DNA of 64,000 nt from Ruminiclostridium papyrosolvens C7 (GCF_000421965.1 NZ_ATAY01000034.1:62001-126000); one strand, 5' to 3'; shown: positions 8,918-17,754, numbered from the stretch's first letter. Notes: generated from the sequence alone by a model not told the origin. Numbers and translations: made by a program.

Positions 8918-11900
8918 GTGATGAAAAAAGTTGTTTCGTACATGCTGTCATTTGTTTTAATTTTGAGCCTTCTTCTCAATGCCGCACCCAGTGTAAATGC
9001 TGCTCAAACGGAACTCAAGGCATTGCCGGAGGCAGGGCAGGTAGTATCCGGCTTCAAGGTTCTGGAAGTTGGAAATATGGAAATAATCGACAGTAAAACC
9101 GTTTTATTTGAGCATGAAAAAACGGGTGCAAAGCTTATTTTTATACAAAATAAGGATACCAACAGGGCATTTGATATTTCATTTAAAACACCTGCCTTCA
9201 ACGATACGGGAGTAAATCATGTACTGGAGCATATAACCGTATCCGGCTCAGAGAAGTATCCTATGAAAAACGTTCTATTTACAATTTTAAATCAGACATA
9301 TTCTACTTTTATAAATGCATTTACCGCTCAAAACTTTACTACATATCCTGTCTCATCACTGAGTGAGGATCAGCTTTTAAAGTTGACAGAGGTTTATCTG
9401 GATTGTGTATATCATCCGTCAGTATATAACGACAAGAATATTTTCAAAAGGGAAGCCTGGAGATATGAAATGGCAGACAGCAAGGCGGACTTAAATATAA
9501 GCGGTACGGTATATAATGAAATGAAGGGTGCTTTGGGGAATATATCTACTGCCGCCTCATACAATGGCTTAAAAACACTTTTTCCAAACAGTACGCAATC
9601 CACTGTATCCGGAGGAGACCCTGATAAGGTAAAGGATTTGGCATATGAGGATGTAATTAAAACTCATAATACTTACTATCATCCTTCCAATTCACTGATG
9701 GTTCTCTATGGAAATGTGGATTATCAAAAGTTTCTTAAAATGATTGATGATAGTTACCTTTCAAAGTATGACAAAAAGGATATTAAGATTGAAAATTTAA
9801 AGCTGGAGCCATTTAACAAAACAATTGAAAAAACTTTTAAATATCCGGTGGCTGCCGGTACCAACACTCAAAATGCATCCCAGATTGATTATTGTTTTCC
9901 TCTTGCAAATATGTCAGATGAAGATTTACTGGGAGTAGCTGTTTTAAGTGAGCTCATTGGAAGCGATACGTCGCCATTAAAACAGGAATTCAGGGATAAA
10001 AAACTCGGAGGAGATATTGTAATTAATTACAACACGGGATTATCAATACCCGTTTTGAGTTTCTCGGCGCAAAATACTGATGAAAGTAAAAAAGCTGATA
10101 TTAAAGCACTTGTTGATAAATACCTGAATAGTATTGTGAAATCGGGCTTTAAGTCTGCTGATGTTGATGCTGTACTGGCCGGCGAATTAAGGGGAGTATC
10201 AAATATCACCGAAACTCCCAATCTCGGCGTAAATTTATCTACACAGATGGGCAGCTTCTGGGCCAATTTCGACAGCATTGATTTTTACAATAATATGCTC
10301 AGAAATATAAAGTCTATTTCTGCTAAATCCGGCAAAAGGTATTTTGAAAGCCTTACAGAAAAATTCCTTGTAAAAAATAAAAACACCGCAATTGTTACAA
10401 CTGTTCCTGAGGCAGGACTTTCAGAGAAGCAGGCAGCAGAACAGAAAAAGTATTTATCTGACTTAAAGGCATCAATGAGCCAACAGCTAATAGATACAAT
10501 TGTAAATGAAACAAAAACCTACAACGAGTGGAACAGCAGAGAAGATAATAAAGACGTAGTTAAAAGTATTCAGGCTGTGAAGATTTCTGATTTACCGGAG
10601 GAAGTTAAAAATTATAATATTAAAGAAGCTAAATCAGACGGAGTCAGATTGATATCTGCAGAAGCAAATGTCGGCGAGACGGAATCCACCGGCCTTTATT
10701 TCGATACTTCATCTGTTCCTGCCGAAAAGTTACATTATTTAAAGCTTTATACGGAATTATTAGGAAATCTTGATACTAAAAACAGCAAAAAGGCTGAGTT
10801 GGGTAATCTCAAGACAAGATATATTAATGGAGTCTCCTTCAATTTATCCGTGATAACTGACAAAACTTATAAAAAATACTCTCCTGTATTAAATGTTTTC
10901 TGGTCCGGTATAATAGGGGATTATGACAAGCAGCTTGAGGTTGTTAAAGACATTGTTTTAAATACACAGATTAACAAAAGTACTGATATTTTGAATATAG
11001 TCAAGTCCAGAATATCAGAAATGAAAACTCAATACACAAGCAACCCCTTAAGTATACAGGCAATGAGAAGCAGATCATATTTCAATGAAGCATATAACTA
11101 TCTGAATTATGCTTCTGCCATTGATTATTACAACTTCCTTACAAATTTGGAAAAGGAACTTTCCAAGAATCCTAAAGGGGTTTTAAAAGAGCTGGATAAT
11201 GTTAAAGCCTTGGTTACAAACAAAAAGAATCTGATAGTAACTTTTACCGGTAATAAAAACAGCATTAGCAAATTTGAAACTTCAATAAAGAAGTTTACCG
11301 TCGGAATGCCATCAAAGGATATTGTTAAACAGGATTATTCAAAGCTTCCTAAGCCTGCAAAAAGAGAGGGTATATCCGTAGACGGTTCTGTACAATATAA
11401 TATGCTTTATTCAACCTATGATAAAATGGGGACTGCATTCAACGGAAAATATATTCCAATAGGTTCAGTAATAAACGAAAACTACATTACTCCTAAGATA
11501 AGATTCGGTTATGGTGCATATGACAACATAGTTGGGTTCGGAGATGAAGGCTTTATGCTTGCATCATATCGTGACCCTAATATCAAGGAAACCTTTGAGG
11601 TGTATAACGGACTACCGGAATTTATTAAGGATATTAATCTTACACAGGAACAGCTGGATAGTTACATTTTAAAGTCATTCAGCAATTACACTGTGTCTTC
11701 CGGAGAAATTTCAGGTGCCAATACTGCACTTGGTTACTATCTAATGGGTATTAAATCAGAGGATATCTTACAGATATTGAAAGAAATAAAATCCGTTACT
11801 GTGAAGGATGTCAAGGATACGGCTTCTATGATTGAAAACATGCTTAAAAACGGAACCTATTCTACCGCAGGAAGTAAAGAAAAACTTAGTGAAAATAAAG

Positions 11901-12331
11901 AGCTTTATGATAATATAATAGCCTTGGAACAGGGACAGGATACCAAAACTAATACTATTACAAGAGGCCAATTCTTTGAACTGGTTCTTGCAGGTGCTCC
12001 AAACCCCCTTGAAATCGCTAAGCAACAAGGATTAATAACCCCTGATAAAAAAGGAAACTACTTTGAAAACAGAAAACTGACAAGAGAAGAGCTTGCAGTG
12101 TTTATATGCAAAATAGCAACTTTAAGTGGTGTACAGCTTCCGGCTGCAAAGCCTGAAATAGCAGATATTAATTCTTCTGCAGCATGGTCAAGAAACGCAG
12201 TTAATGCTTTGGTTGGGTTTGAGGTTATAAAGCTGGATGACAAAGGTAATTTTAATCCGAAAAGTGAAGTAACGTCTGACTTTGTCACTACTGTTTTAAA
12301 TAACCTTAATCAGAAGCTGGCAGGAAAATAG
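8918..12331 (+). CDS. Secreted M16C zinc metalloprotease with SLH-like tail
   Basis: A 1137-residue exported protease of the presequence-protease (M16C) branch. Residues 1-29 form a signal peptide ending VNAA. The inverted zinc motif is H101-V-L-E104-H105, with the distal ligand E201 in YNEMKGAL. Two M16 halves follow, to about residue 1000. The last 120 residues (from TITRGQFFELV) resemble S-layer homology repeats, including LTREELAVFI and an AAWSRNAVNALV block, which would anchor the enzyme to cell-wall polymer. The protease-SLH fusion suggests surface degradation of peptides. It has its own upstream gap and a strong terminator, so it is probably monocistronic. Confidence 0.87.
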   Translation: MMKKVVSYMLSFVLILSLLLNAAPSVNAAQTELKALPEAGQVVSGFKVLEVGNMEIIDSKTVLFEHEKTGAKLIFIQNKDTNRAFDISFKTPAFNDTGVNHVLEHITVSGSEKYPMKNVLFTILNQTYSTFINAFTAQNFTTYPVSSLSEDQLLKLTEVYLDCVYHPSVYNDKNIFKREAWRYEMADSKADLNISGTVYNEMKGALGNISTAASYNGLKTLFPNSTQSTVSGGDPDKVKDLAYEDVIKTHNTYYHPSNSLMVLYGNVDYQKFLKMIDDSYLSKYDKKDIKIENLKLEPFNKTIEKTFKYPVAAGTNTQNASQIDYCFPLANMSDEDLLGVAVLSELIGSDTSPLKQEFRDKKLGGDIVINYNTGLSIPVLSFSAQNTDESKKADIKALVDKYLNSIVKSGFKSADVDAVLAGELRGVSNITETPNLGVNLSTQMGSFWANFDSIDFYNNMLRNIKSISAKSGKRYFESLTEKFLVKNKNTAIVTTVPEAGLSEKQAAEQKKYLSDLKASMSQQLIDTIVNETKTYNEWNSREDNKDVVKSIQAVKISDLPEEVKNYNIKEAKSDGVRLISAEANVGETESTGLYFDTSSVPAEKLHYLKLYTELLGNLDTKNSKKAELGNLKTRYINGVSFNLSVITDKTYKKYSPVLNVFWSGIIGDYDKQLEVVKDIVLNTQINKSTDILNIVKSRISEMKTQYTSNPLSIQAMRSRSYFNEAYNYLNYASAIDYYNFLTNLEKELSKNPKGVLKELDNVKALVTNKKNLIVTFTGNKNSISKFETSIKKFTVGMPSKDIVKQDYSKLPKPAKREGISVDGSVQYNMLYSTYDKMGTAFNGKYIPIGSVINENYITPKIRFGYGAYDNIVGFGDEGFMLASYRDPNIKETFEVYNGLPEFIKDINLTQEQLDSYILKSFSNYTVSSGEISGANTALGYYLMGIKSEDILQILKEIKSVTVKDVKDTASMIENMLKNGTYSTAGSKEKLSENKELYDNIIALEQGQDTKTNTITRGQFFELVLAGAPNPLEIAKQQGLITPDKKGNYFENRKLTREELAVFICKIATLSGVQLPAAKPEIADINSSAAWSRNAVNALVGFEVIKLDDKGNFNPKSEVTSDFVTTVLNNLNQKLAGK

Positions 12332-12357
12332 TCTATTTATACGCAGCACAAGAAACC

Positions 12358-12404
12358 CCAAGTTACCACAGCGACAATAGCTGTAGTAACTTGGAGTTTT
12401 ATTA
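12358..12404 (+). terminator. Intrinsic terminator after the M16 protease
   Basis: CCAAGTTAC (12358-12366) pairs with GTAACTTGG (12386-12394), with an inner CAGC/GCTG stem, followed by AGTTTTATT. Confidence 0.85.
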
Positions 12405-12454
12405 TTCATAAAAGAGATAAATGTGTAATATAGTGCTTTTATGGAGGATGTAAT

Positions 12455-13399
12455 ATGCGTAATAAATTGATTTTAAAAATTCTATGTGCAGCATTGGTCT
12501 TTTTATTTATTATTGCTGCCTGTGGATGTAACAATGAAAAAGCCCAAGAAGGCGGGGAACACTTGAAAATAGGCCTTACGCCGGCAGTTGATGCCATACC
12601 CTACATAATTGCCCGGGATAAGGGTATTTTTAAGAAATATGGGTTAAACGTAGATATGGAGGTGTTCAAAAGTGCCGGAGAAAGGGATGCGGCATTTCAA
12701 AGTTCGAACATTGACGGTGTATTATGCGATATGGTAGCTGTCTGCCTTTACCGGAACGCAGGATTTAAAGTTAGAATAACCGGAGTTACAGATGGGGACT
12801 TTATACTTTTGGCAAGCGGGCAATCAGGCATAAAAAGCATAAAAGAAGTCGAAGGACACCAGGTTGCAATATCTGAAAATACCATAATTGAGTACGCACT
12901 GGATAAAATTCTGAATAAAAACGGTATTGGTATTAATGAAGTTGAAAAAGTGGCAGTGCCTTCCATCCCGGTTCGTCTGGAGATGCTTCAGCACAACAAA
13001 GTTCAGCTTGCTTTACTTCCCGAGCCTTTCTCTTCTATGGCAATTAAACAAGGTGCCGTTGTACTGGATTCTGCTTATAAAAACAATATTTACAGCAATG
13101 TAATTGCCTTTAAAGATACTACAATTAAAGAAAAAGCATCAGTAATTAAAAAATTGAATGAAGCCTATAACCAATCTGTCAAATATCTAAAGGAAAATCC
13201 AATAGAAGAGTATCAGGACGAAGTAATTAAATTTATCGGATACCCGGAGGATATGAAGGGAAGTATTCTACTGCCGGATTACAGAAAGGCCGGACTTCCG
13301 GCTGATAGTGAATTGAAATCTACTATAGAGTGGGCTGAAAGAGAACATTTGCTGAATAAAAAGATTACAGAAAATGATTTGAAGGAAAAGATACAGTAA
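12455..13399 (+). CDS. ABC transporter substrate-binding lipoprotein (NitT/TauT type)
   Basis: A 314-residue lipoprotein. A hydrophobic signal ends at a lipobox (IIAAC), so it should be tethered by the cysteine. The mature part begins with a typical NMT1/SsuA/ThiY-like fold (LKIGLTPAVDAIPYIIARDK). Such proteins deliver small nitrogen- or sulfur-containing solutes to a NitT/TauT-type importer. The only matching ATPase and permease genes in the window are at 17907 and 18661, separated from it by P-II/Amt, gdx and an antiporter. I infer that they form one system. The ligand is unknown. RBS GGAGG precedes the ATG. Confidence 0.85.
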   Translation: MRNKLILKILCAALVFLFIIAACGCNNEKAQEGGEHLKIGLTPAVDAIPYIIARDKGIFKKYGLNVDMEVFKSAGERDAAFQSSNIDGVLCDMVAVCLYRNAGFKVRITGVTDGDFILLASGQSGIKSIKEVEGHQVAISENTIIEYALDKILNKNGIGINEVEKVAVPSIPVRLEMLQHNKVQLALLPEPFSSMAIKQGAVVLDSAYKNNIYSNVIAFKDTTIKEKASVIKKLNEAYNQSVKYLKENPIEEYQDEVIKFIGYPEDMKGSILLPDYRKAGLPADSELKSTIEWAEREHLLNKKITENDLKEKIQ

Positions 13400-13470
13400 A
13401 TTTCATAAATGCTATTGTAAACAGAAAACATTTATGGTAATATATGGCTATAAAATTTCATTTTTAATGA

Positions 13471-13516
13471 GGCAACGATGCCAATTCTGTATTTAGAACA
13501 GAATTGGTATTTTTTT
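13471..13516 (+). promoter_or_regulatory. ANTAR-type hexaloop hairpin and terminator, module 1 (glnB-amt leader)
   Basis: GGC (13471-13473), loop AACGAT, GCC (13480-13482) forms a hairpin with A at loop position 1 and G at 4. The competing terminator pairs ATGCCAATTCTGT (13478-13490) with ACAGAATTGGTAT (13498-13510) and ends in a T-run. The two structures share bases 13478-13482, so they exclude each other. Confidence 0.8.
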
Positions 13517-13539
13517 GTATTTATGTACAACTCATATTT

Positions 13540-13580
13540 GGCAATGACGCCGGTTTCGAAGAGGAAATACGGCGTTTTTT
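13540..13580 (+). promoter_or_regulatory. ANTAR-type hexaloop hairpin and terminator, module 2 (glnB-amt leader)
   Basis: GGC (13540-13542), loop AATGAC, GCC (13549-13551). The competing terminator pairs ACGCCG-GTTTC (13547-13557) with GAAAT and CGGCGT (13570-13575), followed by T6. This is a second copy of the same design, 60 bases after the first and just before glnB. Confidence 0.8.
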
Positions 13581-13615
13581 ATGTTTATATCAACAGATTA
13601 AGGAGATGAGTTTTT

Positions 13616-13954
13616 ATGAAAAAAATCGAAATGATTATCAGACCCGAAAAGCTGGAAGATGTGAAGGAAATATTAAATGAATCACAAATATTCGGTATGA
13701 CGGTATTAATGGTTTCAGGCTGCGGACATCAAAAGGGAAGAAAAGAAATATACAGAGGTGCCGAGGTTACAATAAATCTTCTTCCTAAAGTAATGGTTCA
13801 AACTGTTGTGCACGATGATGCAGTTCAAAAAATAATACAAAAGGTTACAGAGAGAATTAAAACAGGTAGTGTAGGCGATGGAAAGATTTTTGTGTATAAC
13901 GTTGAAGAAGCAGTGAAAATAAGAACAAGTGAGAGTGGTGAAGATGCAATATAA
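13616..13954 (+). CDS. glnB: P-II nitrogen regulatory protein
   Basis: A 112-residue P-II signal protein, a trimer that binds ATP/ADP and 2-oxoglutarate and controls ammonium transporters and other nitrogen enzymes. The T-loop reads KEIYRGAEVTINLLPKV and the C-terminal site GSVGDGKIFVYNVEE is intact. At position 51, where proteobacterial P-II carries the uridylylated tyrosine, there is a valine, so uridylylation is not expected. It heads a cluster with a small membrane protein and an Amt channel, consistent with control of that channel. Expression is probably governed by two tandem antitermination modules upstream. RBS AAGGAGATGAG. Confidence 0.93.
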   Translation: MKKIEMIIRPEKLEDVKEILNESQIFGMTVLMVSGCGHQKGRKEIYRGAEVTINLLPKVMVQTVVHDDAVQKIIQKVTERIKTGSVGDGKIFVYNVEEAVKIRTSESGEDAI

Positions 13955-14213
13955 AAAAGCTTCTATTATTTTACTGACTGCATTGTCAGCAGGTATATTC
14001 CTCTCAGGTATATTTTTCATTTTTTACAGTTGGATAAACCATATTACCTTCAAAGTAATAAACACAAATGTCTCCGGAATATTATTCGGCATGGCTGTTG
14101 TATATCTGGGGTTCAGATACCTGCTTTCAGTTTTAAAACTAAAAAAAGAGCTATATAAGGAATCTTCAGTATTTTCATGGAGTAATTTCAGAAAACAAAA
14201 GACTGTGAGATAA
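13944..14213 (+). CDS. Small two-TM membrane protein between P-II and Amt
   Basis: An 89-residue protein overlapping the end of glnB by 11 bases. It has two hydrophobic segments (about residues 8-28 and 43-62) and a basic C-terminus. I recognise no family. The overlap points to translational coupling, and its position suggests a membrane accessory of the ammonium system. A slightly longer start at the GTG at 13929 is possible; I prefer the ATG at 13944. Confidence 0.6.
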   Translation: MQYKKASIILLTALSAGIFLSGIFFIFYSWINHITFKVINTNVSGILFGMAVVYLGFRYLLSVLKLKKELYKESSVFSWSNFRKQKTVR

Positions 14214-14259
14214 GCAAATCGTTTTAATATTTAAATTCAGAATGAAATGGGGGATTACG

Positions 14260-15834
14260 ATGAAAAGAGTTGCAAAAATATTAAGTTTAATTTCAGTAGT
14301 TGCTATACTTACACTGTTTATTTCAACTGTTGTTATGGCGGCAGGGGACCCTACAGGTGCTTCATATACATCCGTAACAGGAAAGGAAACCCTTTCGGAT
14401 GTTGCCAACGCCGCAAGCAGAGCTCAATACAGTGCAAACTTTGTTTGGATTATGATTACAGGATTTATGGTCTTTTTCTTCCAATGCGGATTTGCAATGG
14501 TTGAAACAGGCTTTTGCCGCGGTAAAAATGCTGCTCATACAATAACAATGAACTTGATGGTGTTTCTTGTAGGTGCAATAGGGTATTTCCTTGTGGGCTT
14601 TGCATTACAATTTGGAGGCTCGGGAGGAGCAGCAGGCTTGGGAACAGGCGGAGCAGTTCTAAATGGTATGCTTTCAATTCCGGGGCTTGGCGGAATCTTG
14701 GGGTATAAGGGATTCTTTCTGCAAAGCGGAGGAACCTATGATGCAGGAATATACGCTTTATTCTTCTTCCAGATGGTGTTTATGGATACTACTTGTACTA
14801 TTCCAACCGGAGCGGTTGCAGAAAGAGTAAAATACTCAGCTGTTGTAATAGCTTCCTTCTTCATATCAATGATATATTATCCCTTGTTTGGAAACTGGGT
14901 ATGGGGCGGAGGATGGATGGCTACCCTTGGCAAAAACTTTGGCTTAGGTCATGGGGTTGTTGATTTTGCAGGATCTGCAGTAGTCCACTCTATGGGTGGT
15001 ATGATGGCTATTGCCGCGGCTATAGTCATAGGGCCAAGAATAGGAAAGTTCAAAAAAGACGGTACTGCAAGAGCATTTCCGGGTCACCATATACCTATGG
15101 CAGTAGTAGGGACGATTATTCTGTTCTTTTGCTGGTTTTCCTTTAATGCCGGTTCCACACTTAATGCCGGAGATTTCAGGCTGGCGGTTGTTGCTACAAA
15201 TACTATGATAGCCGGAGCTATAGGCGGGCTTGTTGCAATGTTCTATATGTGGGGTAAATACGGAAAACCAGACCCGTCCATGACTTGTAACGGAGCACTT
15301 GCAGGTCTGGTTGCAATTACTGCACCATGTGCATTTGTCAATGCCATATCTTCCTTTATAATAGGTGCGTTGGCCGGCATACTAGTTTGTATTTCTGTAG
15401 CTTTTGTAGAAAACAAGCTGAAGCTTGATGACCCGGTGGGAGCTATCTCAGTTCATGCAGTAAACGGCGTATTTGGAGTTCTATGTGTGGGATTATTTTC
15501 AGACGGAAGTTACGGTGACGGTATTAATGGTGTGGCAGGTGGAGTCAAAGGCTTGTTCTACGGAGACGCTTCACAGTTGGTTGCCCAGCTGATAGCAGTG
15601 GGAGTCCTTATAGTTTGGGGCTTTGGAGGCTCATATGTATTCTGGAAGCTCCTTGACAAGGTCTGGGGTATAAGAGTAAGCCCGGAGGTTGAGATTGAGG
15701 GTTGTGATCTTGAGGAAATGGGAGCCTACGGATACCCTGATTTCCAGATTGTCAAGTCAGAATTGGATTTTCAAAAAGCAGATGACCTGTATTTAAGTAA
15801 ATTAAAAGTCAAAGATACAAGTTTAAAGATATAG
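14260..15834 (+). CDS. amt: Ammonium transporter Amt (signal-peptide form)
   Basis: A 524-residue Amt/Mep/Rh channel for ammonium uptake. It starts with a cleavable signal-like segment ending VVMAAGDP and has about eleven membrane spans. The twin-histidine pore residues are in FAGSAVVHSMGG and SVHAVNGVFGV. GGGGG lies 7 bases before the ATG at 14260; the upstream ATG at 14242 has no site. The C-terminal tail after the last helix (SPEVEIEGCDLEEMGAYGYP) is the usual P-II contact region. The gene follows glnB and the small membrane protein and probably shares the ANTAR-type leader. It is a paralogue of the shorter amt at 41981. Confidence 0.94.
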   Translation: MKRVAKILSLISVVAILTLFISTVVMAAGDPTGASYTSVTGKETLSDVANAASRAQYSANFVWIMITGFMVFFFQCGFAMVETGFCRGKNAAHTITMNLMVFLVGAIGYFLVGFALQFGGSGGAAGLGTGGAVLNGMLSIPGLGGILGYKGFFLQSGGTYDAGIYALFFFQMVFMDTTCTIPTGAVAERVKYSAVVIASFFISMIYYPLFGNWVWGGGWMATLGKNFGLGHGVVDFAGSAVVHSMGGMMAIAAAIVIGPRIGKFKKDGTARAFPGHHIPMAVVGTIILFFCWFSFNAGSTLNAGDFRLAVVATNTMIAGAIGGLVAMFYMWGKYGKPDPSMTCNGALAGLVAITAPCAFVNAISSFIIGALAGILVCISVAFVENKLKLDDPVGAISVHAVNGVFGVLCVGLFSDGSYGDGINGVAGGVKGLFYGDASQLVAQLIAVGVLIVWGFGGSYVFWKLLDKVWGIRVSPEVEIEGCDLEEMGAYGYPDFQIVKSELDFQKADDLYLSKLKVKDTSLKI

Positions 15835-15850
15835 ATTTGAATAAGGGGTT

Positions 15851-15883
15851 GTTGCAAAACAGAAAAATTTTCTGTTTTGCAAC
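15851..15883. repeat. Perfect 16-bp inverted repeat after amt
   Basis: GTTGCAAAACAGAAAA (15851-15866) pairs with its complement at 15868-15883, leaving a one-base loop. No T-run follows on either strand, so it is not a classic terminator. It may stabilise 3' ends or be a remnant of a mobile sequence. Confidence 0.6.
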
Positions 15884-15907
15884 AGCCTCTGGAAAGCAAA
15901 TTGCACT

Positions 15908-16228
15908 TTAATGAGCAGATACCACCTTTAAACCAACTATTCCAACTACTATAAAACCAATACAAATCAGCCTGATTATATCAATAGGCTCTTTAAATAA
16001 TATTATTCCTAAAACTACAGTTCCAACTGTACCAATTCCGGTCCAGATTGCGTATGCCGTACCAAGGGGAAGATTCTTTAGTGCCAATGATAAAAAGAAG
16101 AAACTCGCAATCATACCCGCTATAGTAAGAATGCTTGGTATAGGTTTTGTGAATCCATGGGAATATTTTAACCCTACCGCCCAGCCCGTTTCCAACAGAC
16201 CTGCAACTACCAACATTATCCACTTCAT
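15908..16228 (-). CDS. gdx: SMR-family guanidinium exporter
   Basis: A 106-residue, four-TM small multidrug resistance protein. The Gdx (SugE-like) subtype motif around E13 and W16 (LLETGWAVGLKYSHGF) and AYAIWTGIG are present, which distinguishes it from EmrE-type drug pumps. Family members exchange guanidinium for protons as antiparallel dimers. The assignment is backed by a guanidine-I riboswitch in the leader, which would turn on expression when guanidine accumulates. The RBS AGGAGTG precedes the ATG. Confidence 0.93.
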   Translation of the reverse strand: MKWIMLVVAGLLETGWAVGLKYSHGFTKPIPSILTIAGMIASFFFLSLALKNLPLGTAYAIWTGIGTVGTVVLGIILFKEPIDIIRLICIGFIVVGIVGLKVVSAH

Positions 16229-16255
16229 ATGTTACACTCCTTTTAAATAGAAAAT

Positions 16256-16392
16256 AAAAAAGCCTTGGGTGATATTAATATAAAATATCTCCCAGGCTTT
16301 TATCCTTCCGTGAACACAGAAAACTGTGCGTTTTATCTTGGACCAGTCCAGTATTCATCTTAACTGCGGAACCCTATAAAACTATATGCTAT
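16256..16392 (-). promoter_or_regulatory. Guanidine-I (ykkC) riboswitch with terminator
   Basis: Read on the minus strand the region shows, in order, the hallmark elements of the ykkC RNA: TATAGGGTTCCGC, ACTGGACTGGTCC, then ACGGAAGGATAAAAGCC and TGGGAGA. The last part is shared with a terminator (AAGCCTGGG arm with CCCAAGGCTT, then T6; 16256-16300). Ligand binding would stabilise the aptamer and stop the terminator forming. The downstream gene is a Gdx-type exporter, the classic partner. Confidence 0.93.
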
Positions 16393-16446
16393 TTTGTTTA
16401 AATAGATAATATCAAAAGCTGTACGGCTAGTCAATAGGTGACAAAC

Positions 16447-17637
16447 TTAGGCTGCTGAATCACTTAATCCATGCTTTGAACTGAATACAATTTTTAACAA
16501 TGCAGGTGTTATTACTGTTGTAAGTATAACTACAATCAACGTTGGAATGTAAATCTCCTCTGAGATAATCTTGTTTTGCATTCCGATGTTTGCAGTAATA
16601 ATGGCAACCTCGCCTCTTGAAATCATACCAACTCCAATTTGAATACATTCACGCTTGCTCATTTTGAACAGCTTTGCTGCTCCTCCGCACCCAAATAGCT
16701 TACCCACAACCGCTATCACAAACATAACAAGGGTAATAAGCACAACTTCGAAGTTCAACCCCTTGATATCTGCTGCAATACCAACGCTTGCAAAGAATAT
16801 CAGTGACAAAAAGCCCGATGATATGGCTTTAACATTTTTCTCAATGTAATCTCTGTGTATAAACTGTGAAAGTGTTAAACCGCAGATATATGCACCTGTT
16901 ATTGCAGCAATACCAAGCAATTCTGATATAAATGCCAGAATGAGTGCCATTGCTATGGCGTAGGTTAAAAGGTCCCGCTTGTGACTGCTGTCAGCCTTGA
17001 TTTTATTAATAAATTTAGGCACTATTGCAATCATAACTACTGCAATTACACAGAATGCAATTATTTTAACAAATGTCAGAACAAGACTAATTACGGCATC
17101 TGAACCGGATGCTCCGCTTCCAACGGTTTTGGATACGGCAAGAACGATTGATATGAGAATCAGACCCAGAACATCGTCAATAACAGCGGCTCCCAGAATA
17201 TTCACCCCGGCTTTTGTATTGAGCTTGCCCAACTCGTTAAGTGTTTCAACCGAGATACTAACACTCGTAGCCGTAAGAATTACACCAACAAAGAGGTTTT
17301 CCCAAAAGTCTGTAAAAAACAGATACGCAGCGGCTGTTCCCAGTACCAGTGGTACTATTACTCCGCCCAGAGCAATAACAAGAGATGTTTTTCCCGCTTT
17401 TTTCAGTTCATCTACGTTAGTTTCAAGACCGGCAAGAAACATAAGCATAATTACGCCCAAATCGGACAACAACTTTATGTGTTCAGTATAATCAACAAGC
17501 TTCAGAACCGCAGGGCCGAGGATAACACCCGCAATTAACGCCCCCAAAACCTCAGGCATTTTGAATTTCCTGCTTACAAGCCCTCCTATTTTTGTAAAAA
17601 TCAGAATAAGGGCAATATCAATGAGAACCTTTTCCAA
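16447..17637 (-). CDS. CPA2-family cation/proton antiporter
   Basis: A 396-residue integral membrane antiporter of the CPA2 (KefB/NapA-like) family with about twelve TM segments. It begins EKVLIDIALILIFTKIGGLV and carries FKMPEVLGALIAGVILGP, typical of the first helices, and the antiporter-core helix with GAAVIDDVLGLI (the DD-type ion site). No RCK/TrkA-N domain is attached. I start at the TTG at 17637 because AAGAAGGTG lies just upstream; the ATG at 17712 would begin inside the terminator tail. The ANTAR-type leader groups it with nitrogen genes, so ammonium or potassium may be the exported ion. That is an inference. Confidence 0.85.
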   Translation of the reverse strand: MEKVLIDIALILIFTKIGGLVSRKFKMPEVLGALIAGVILGPAVLKLVDYTEHIKLLSDLGVIMLMFLAGLETNVDELKKAGKTSLVIALGGVIVPLVLGTAAAYLFFTDFWENLFVGVILTATSVSISVETLNELGKLNTKAGVNILGAAVIDDVLGLILISIVLAVSKTVGSGASGSDAVISLVLTFVKIIAFCVIAVVMIAIVPKFINKIKADSSHKRDLLTYAIAMALILAFISELLGIAAITGAYICGLTLSQFIHRDYIEKNVKAISSGFLSLIFFASVGIAADIKGLNFEVVLITLVMFVIAVVGKLFGCGGAAKLFKMSKRECIQIGVGMISRGEVAIITANIGMQNKIISEEIYIPTLIVVILTTVITPALLKIVFSSKHGLSDSAA

Positions 17638-17715
17638 GTTTACACCTTCTTTACTATTATTAATATTTGAATATTTGTTTAACATTATGTAGTGTGAATT
17701 TTCCATTAACATAAA

Positions 17716-17754
17716 TAAAAAGGAAAGTCACTAACGGACTTCCCTCATTGGAAG
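17716..17754 (-). promoter_or_regulatory. ANTAR-type hexaloop hairpin and terminator (antiporter leader)
   Basis: On the minus strand CTTCC (17754-17750), loop AATGAG, GGAAG (17743-17739). The 3' arm is reused by a terminator pairing GGAAGTC with GACTTTCC (to 17722), followed by TTTTTATTTAT. The loop is identical to the first amt leader module at 41815. Confidence 0.75.

Noticed and set aside
15851-15883. Perfect hairpin after amt as an intrinsic terminator
   Set aside because: No T-run follows on either strand; kept only as an inverted repeat.
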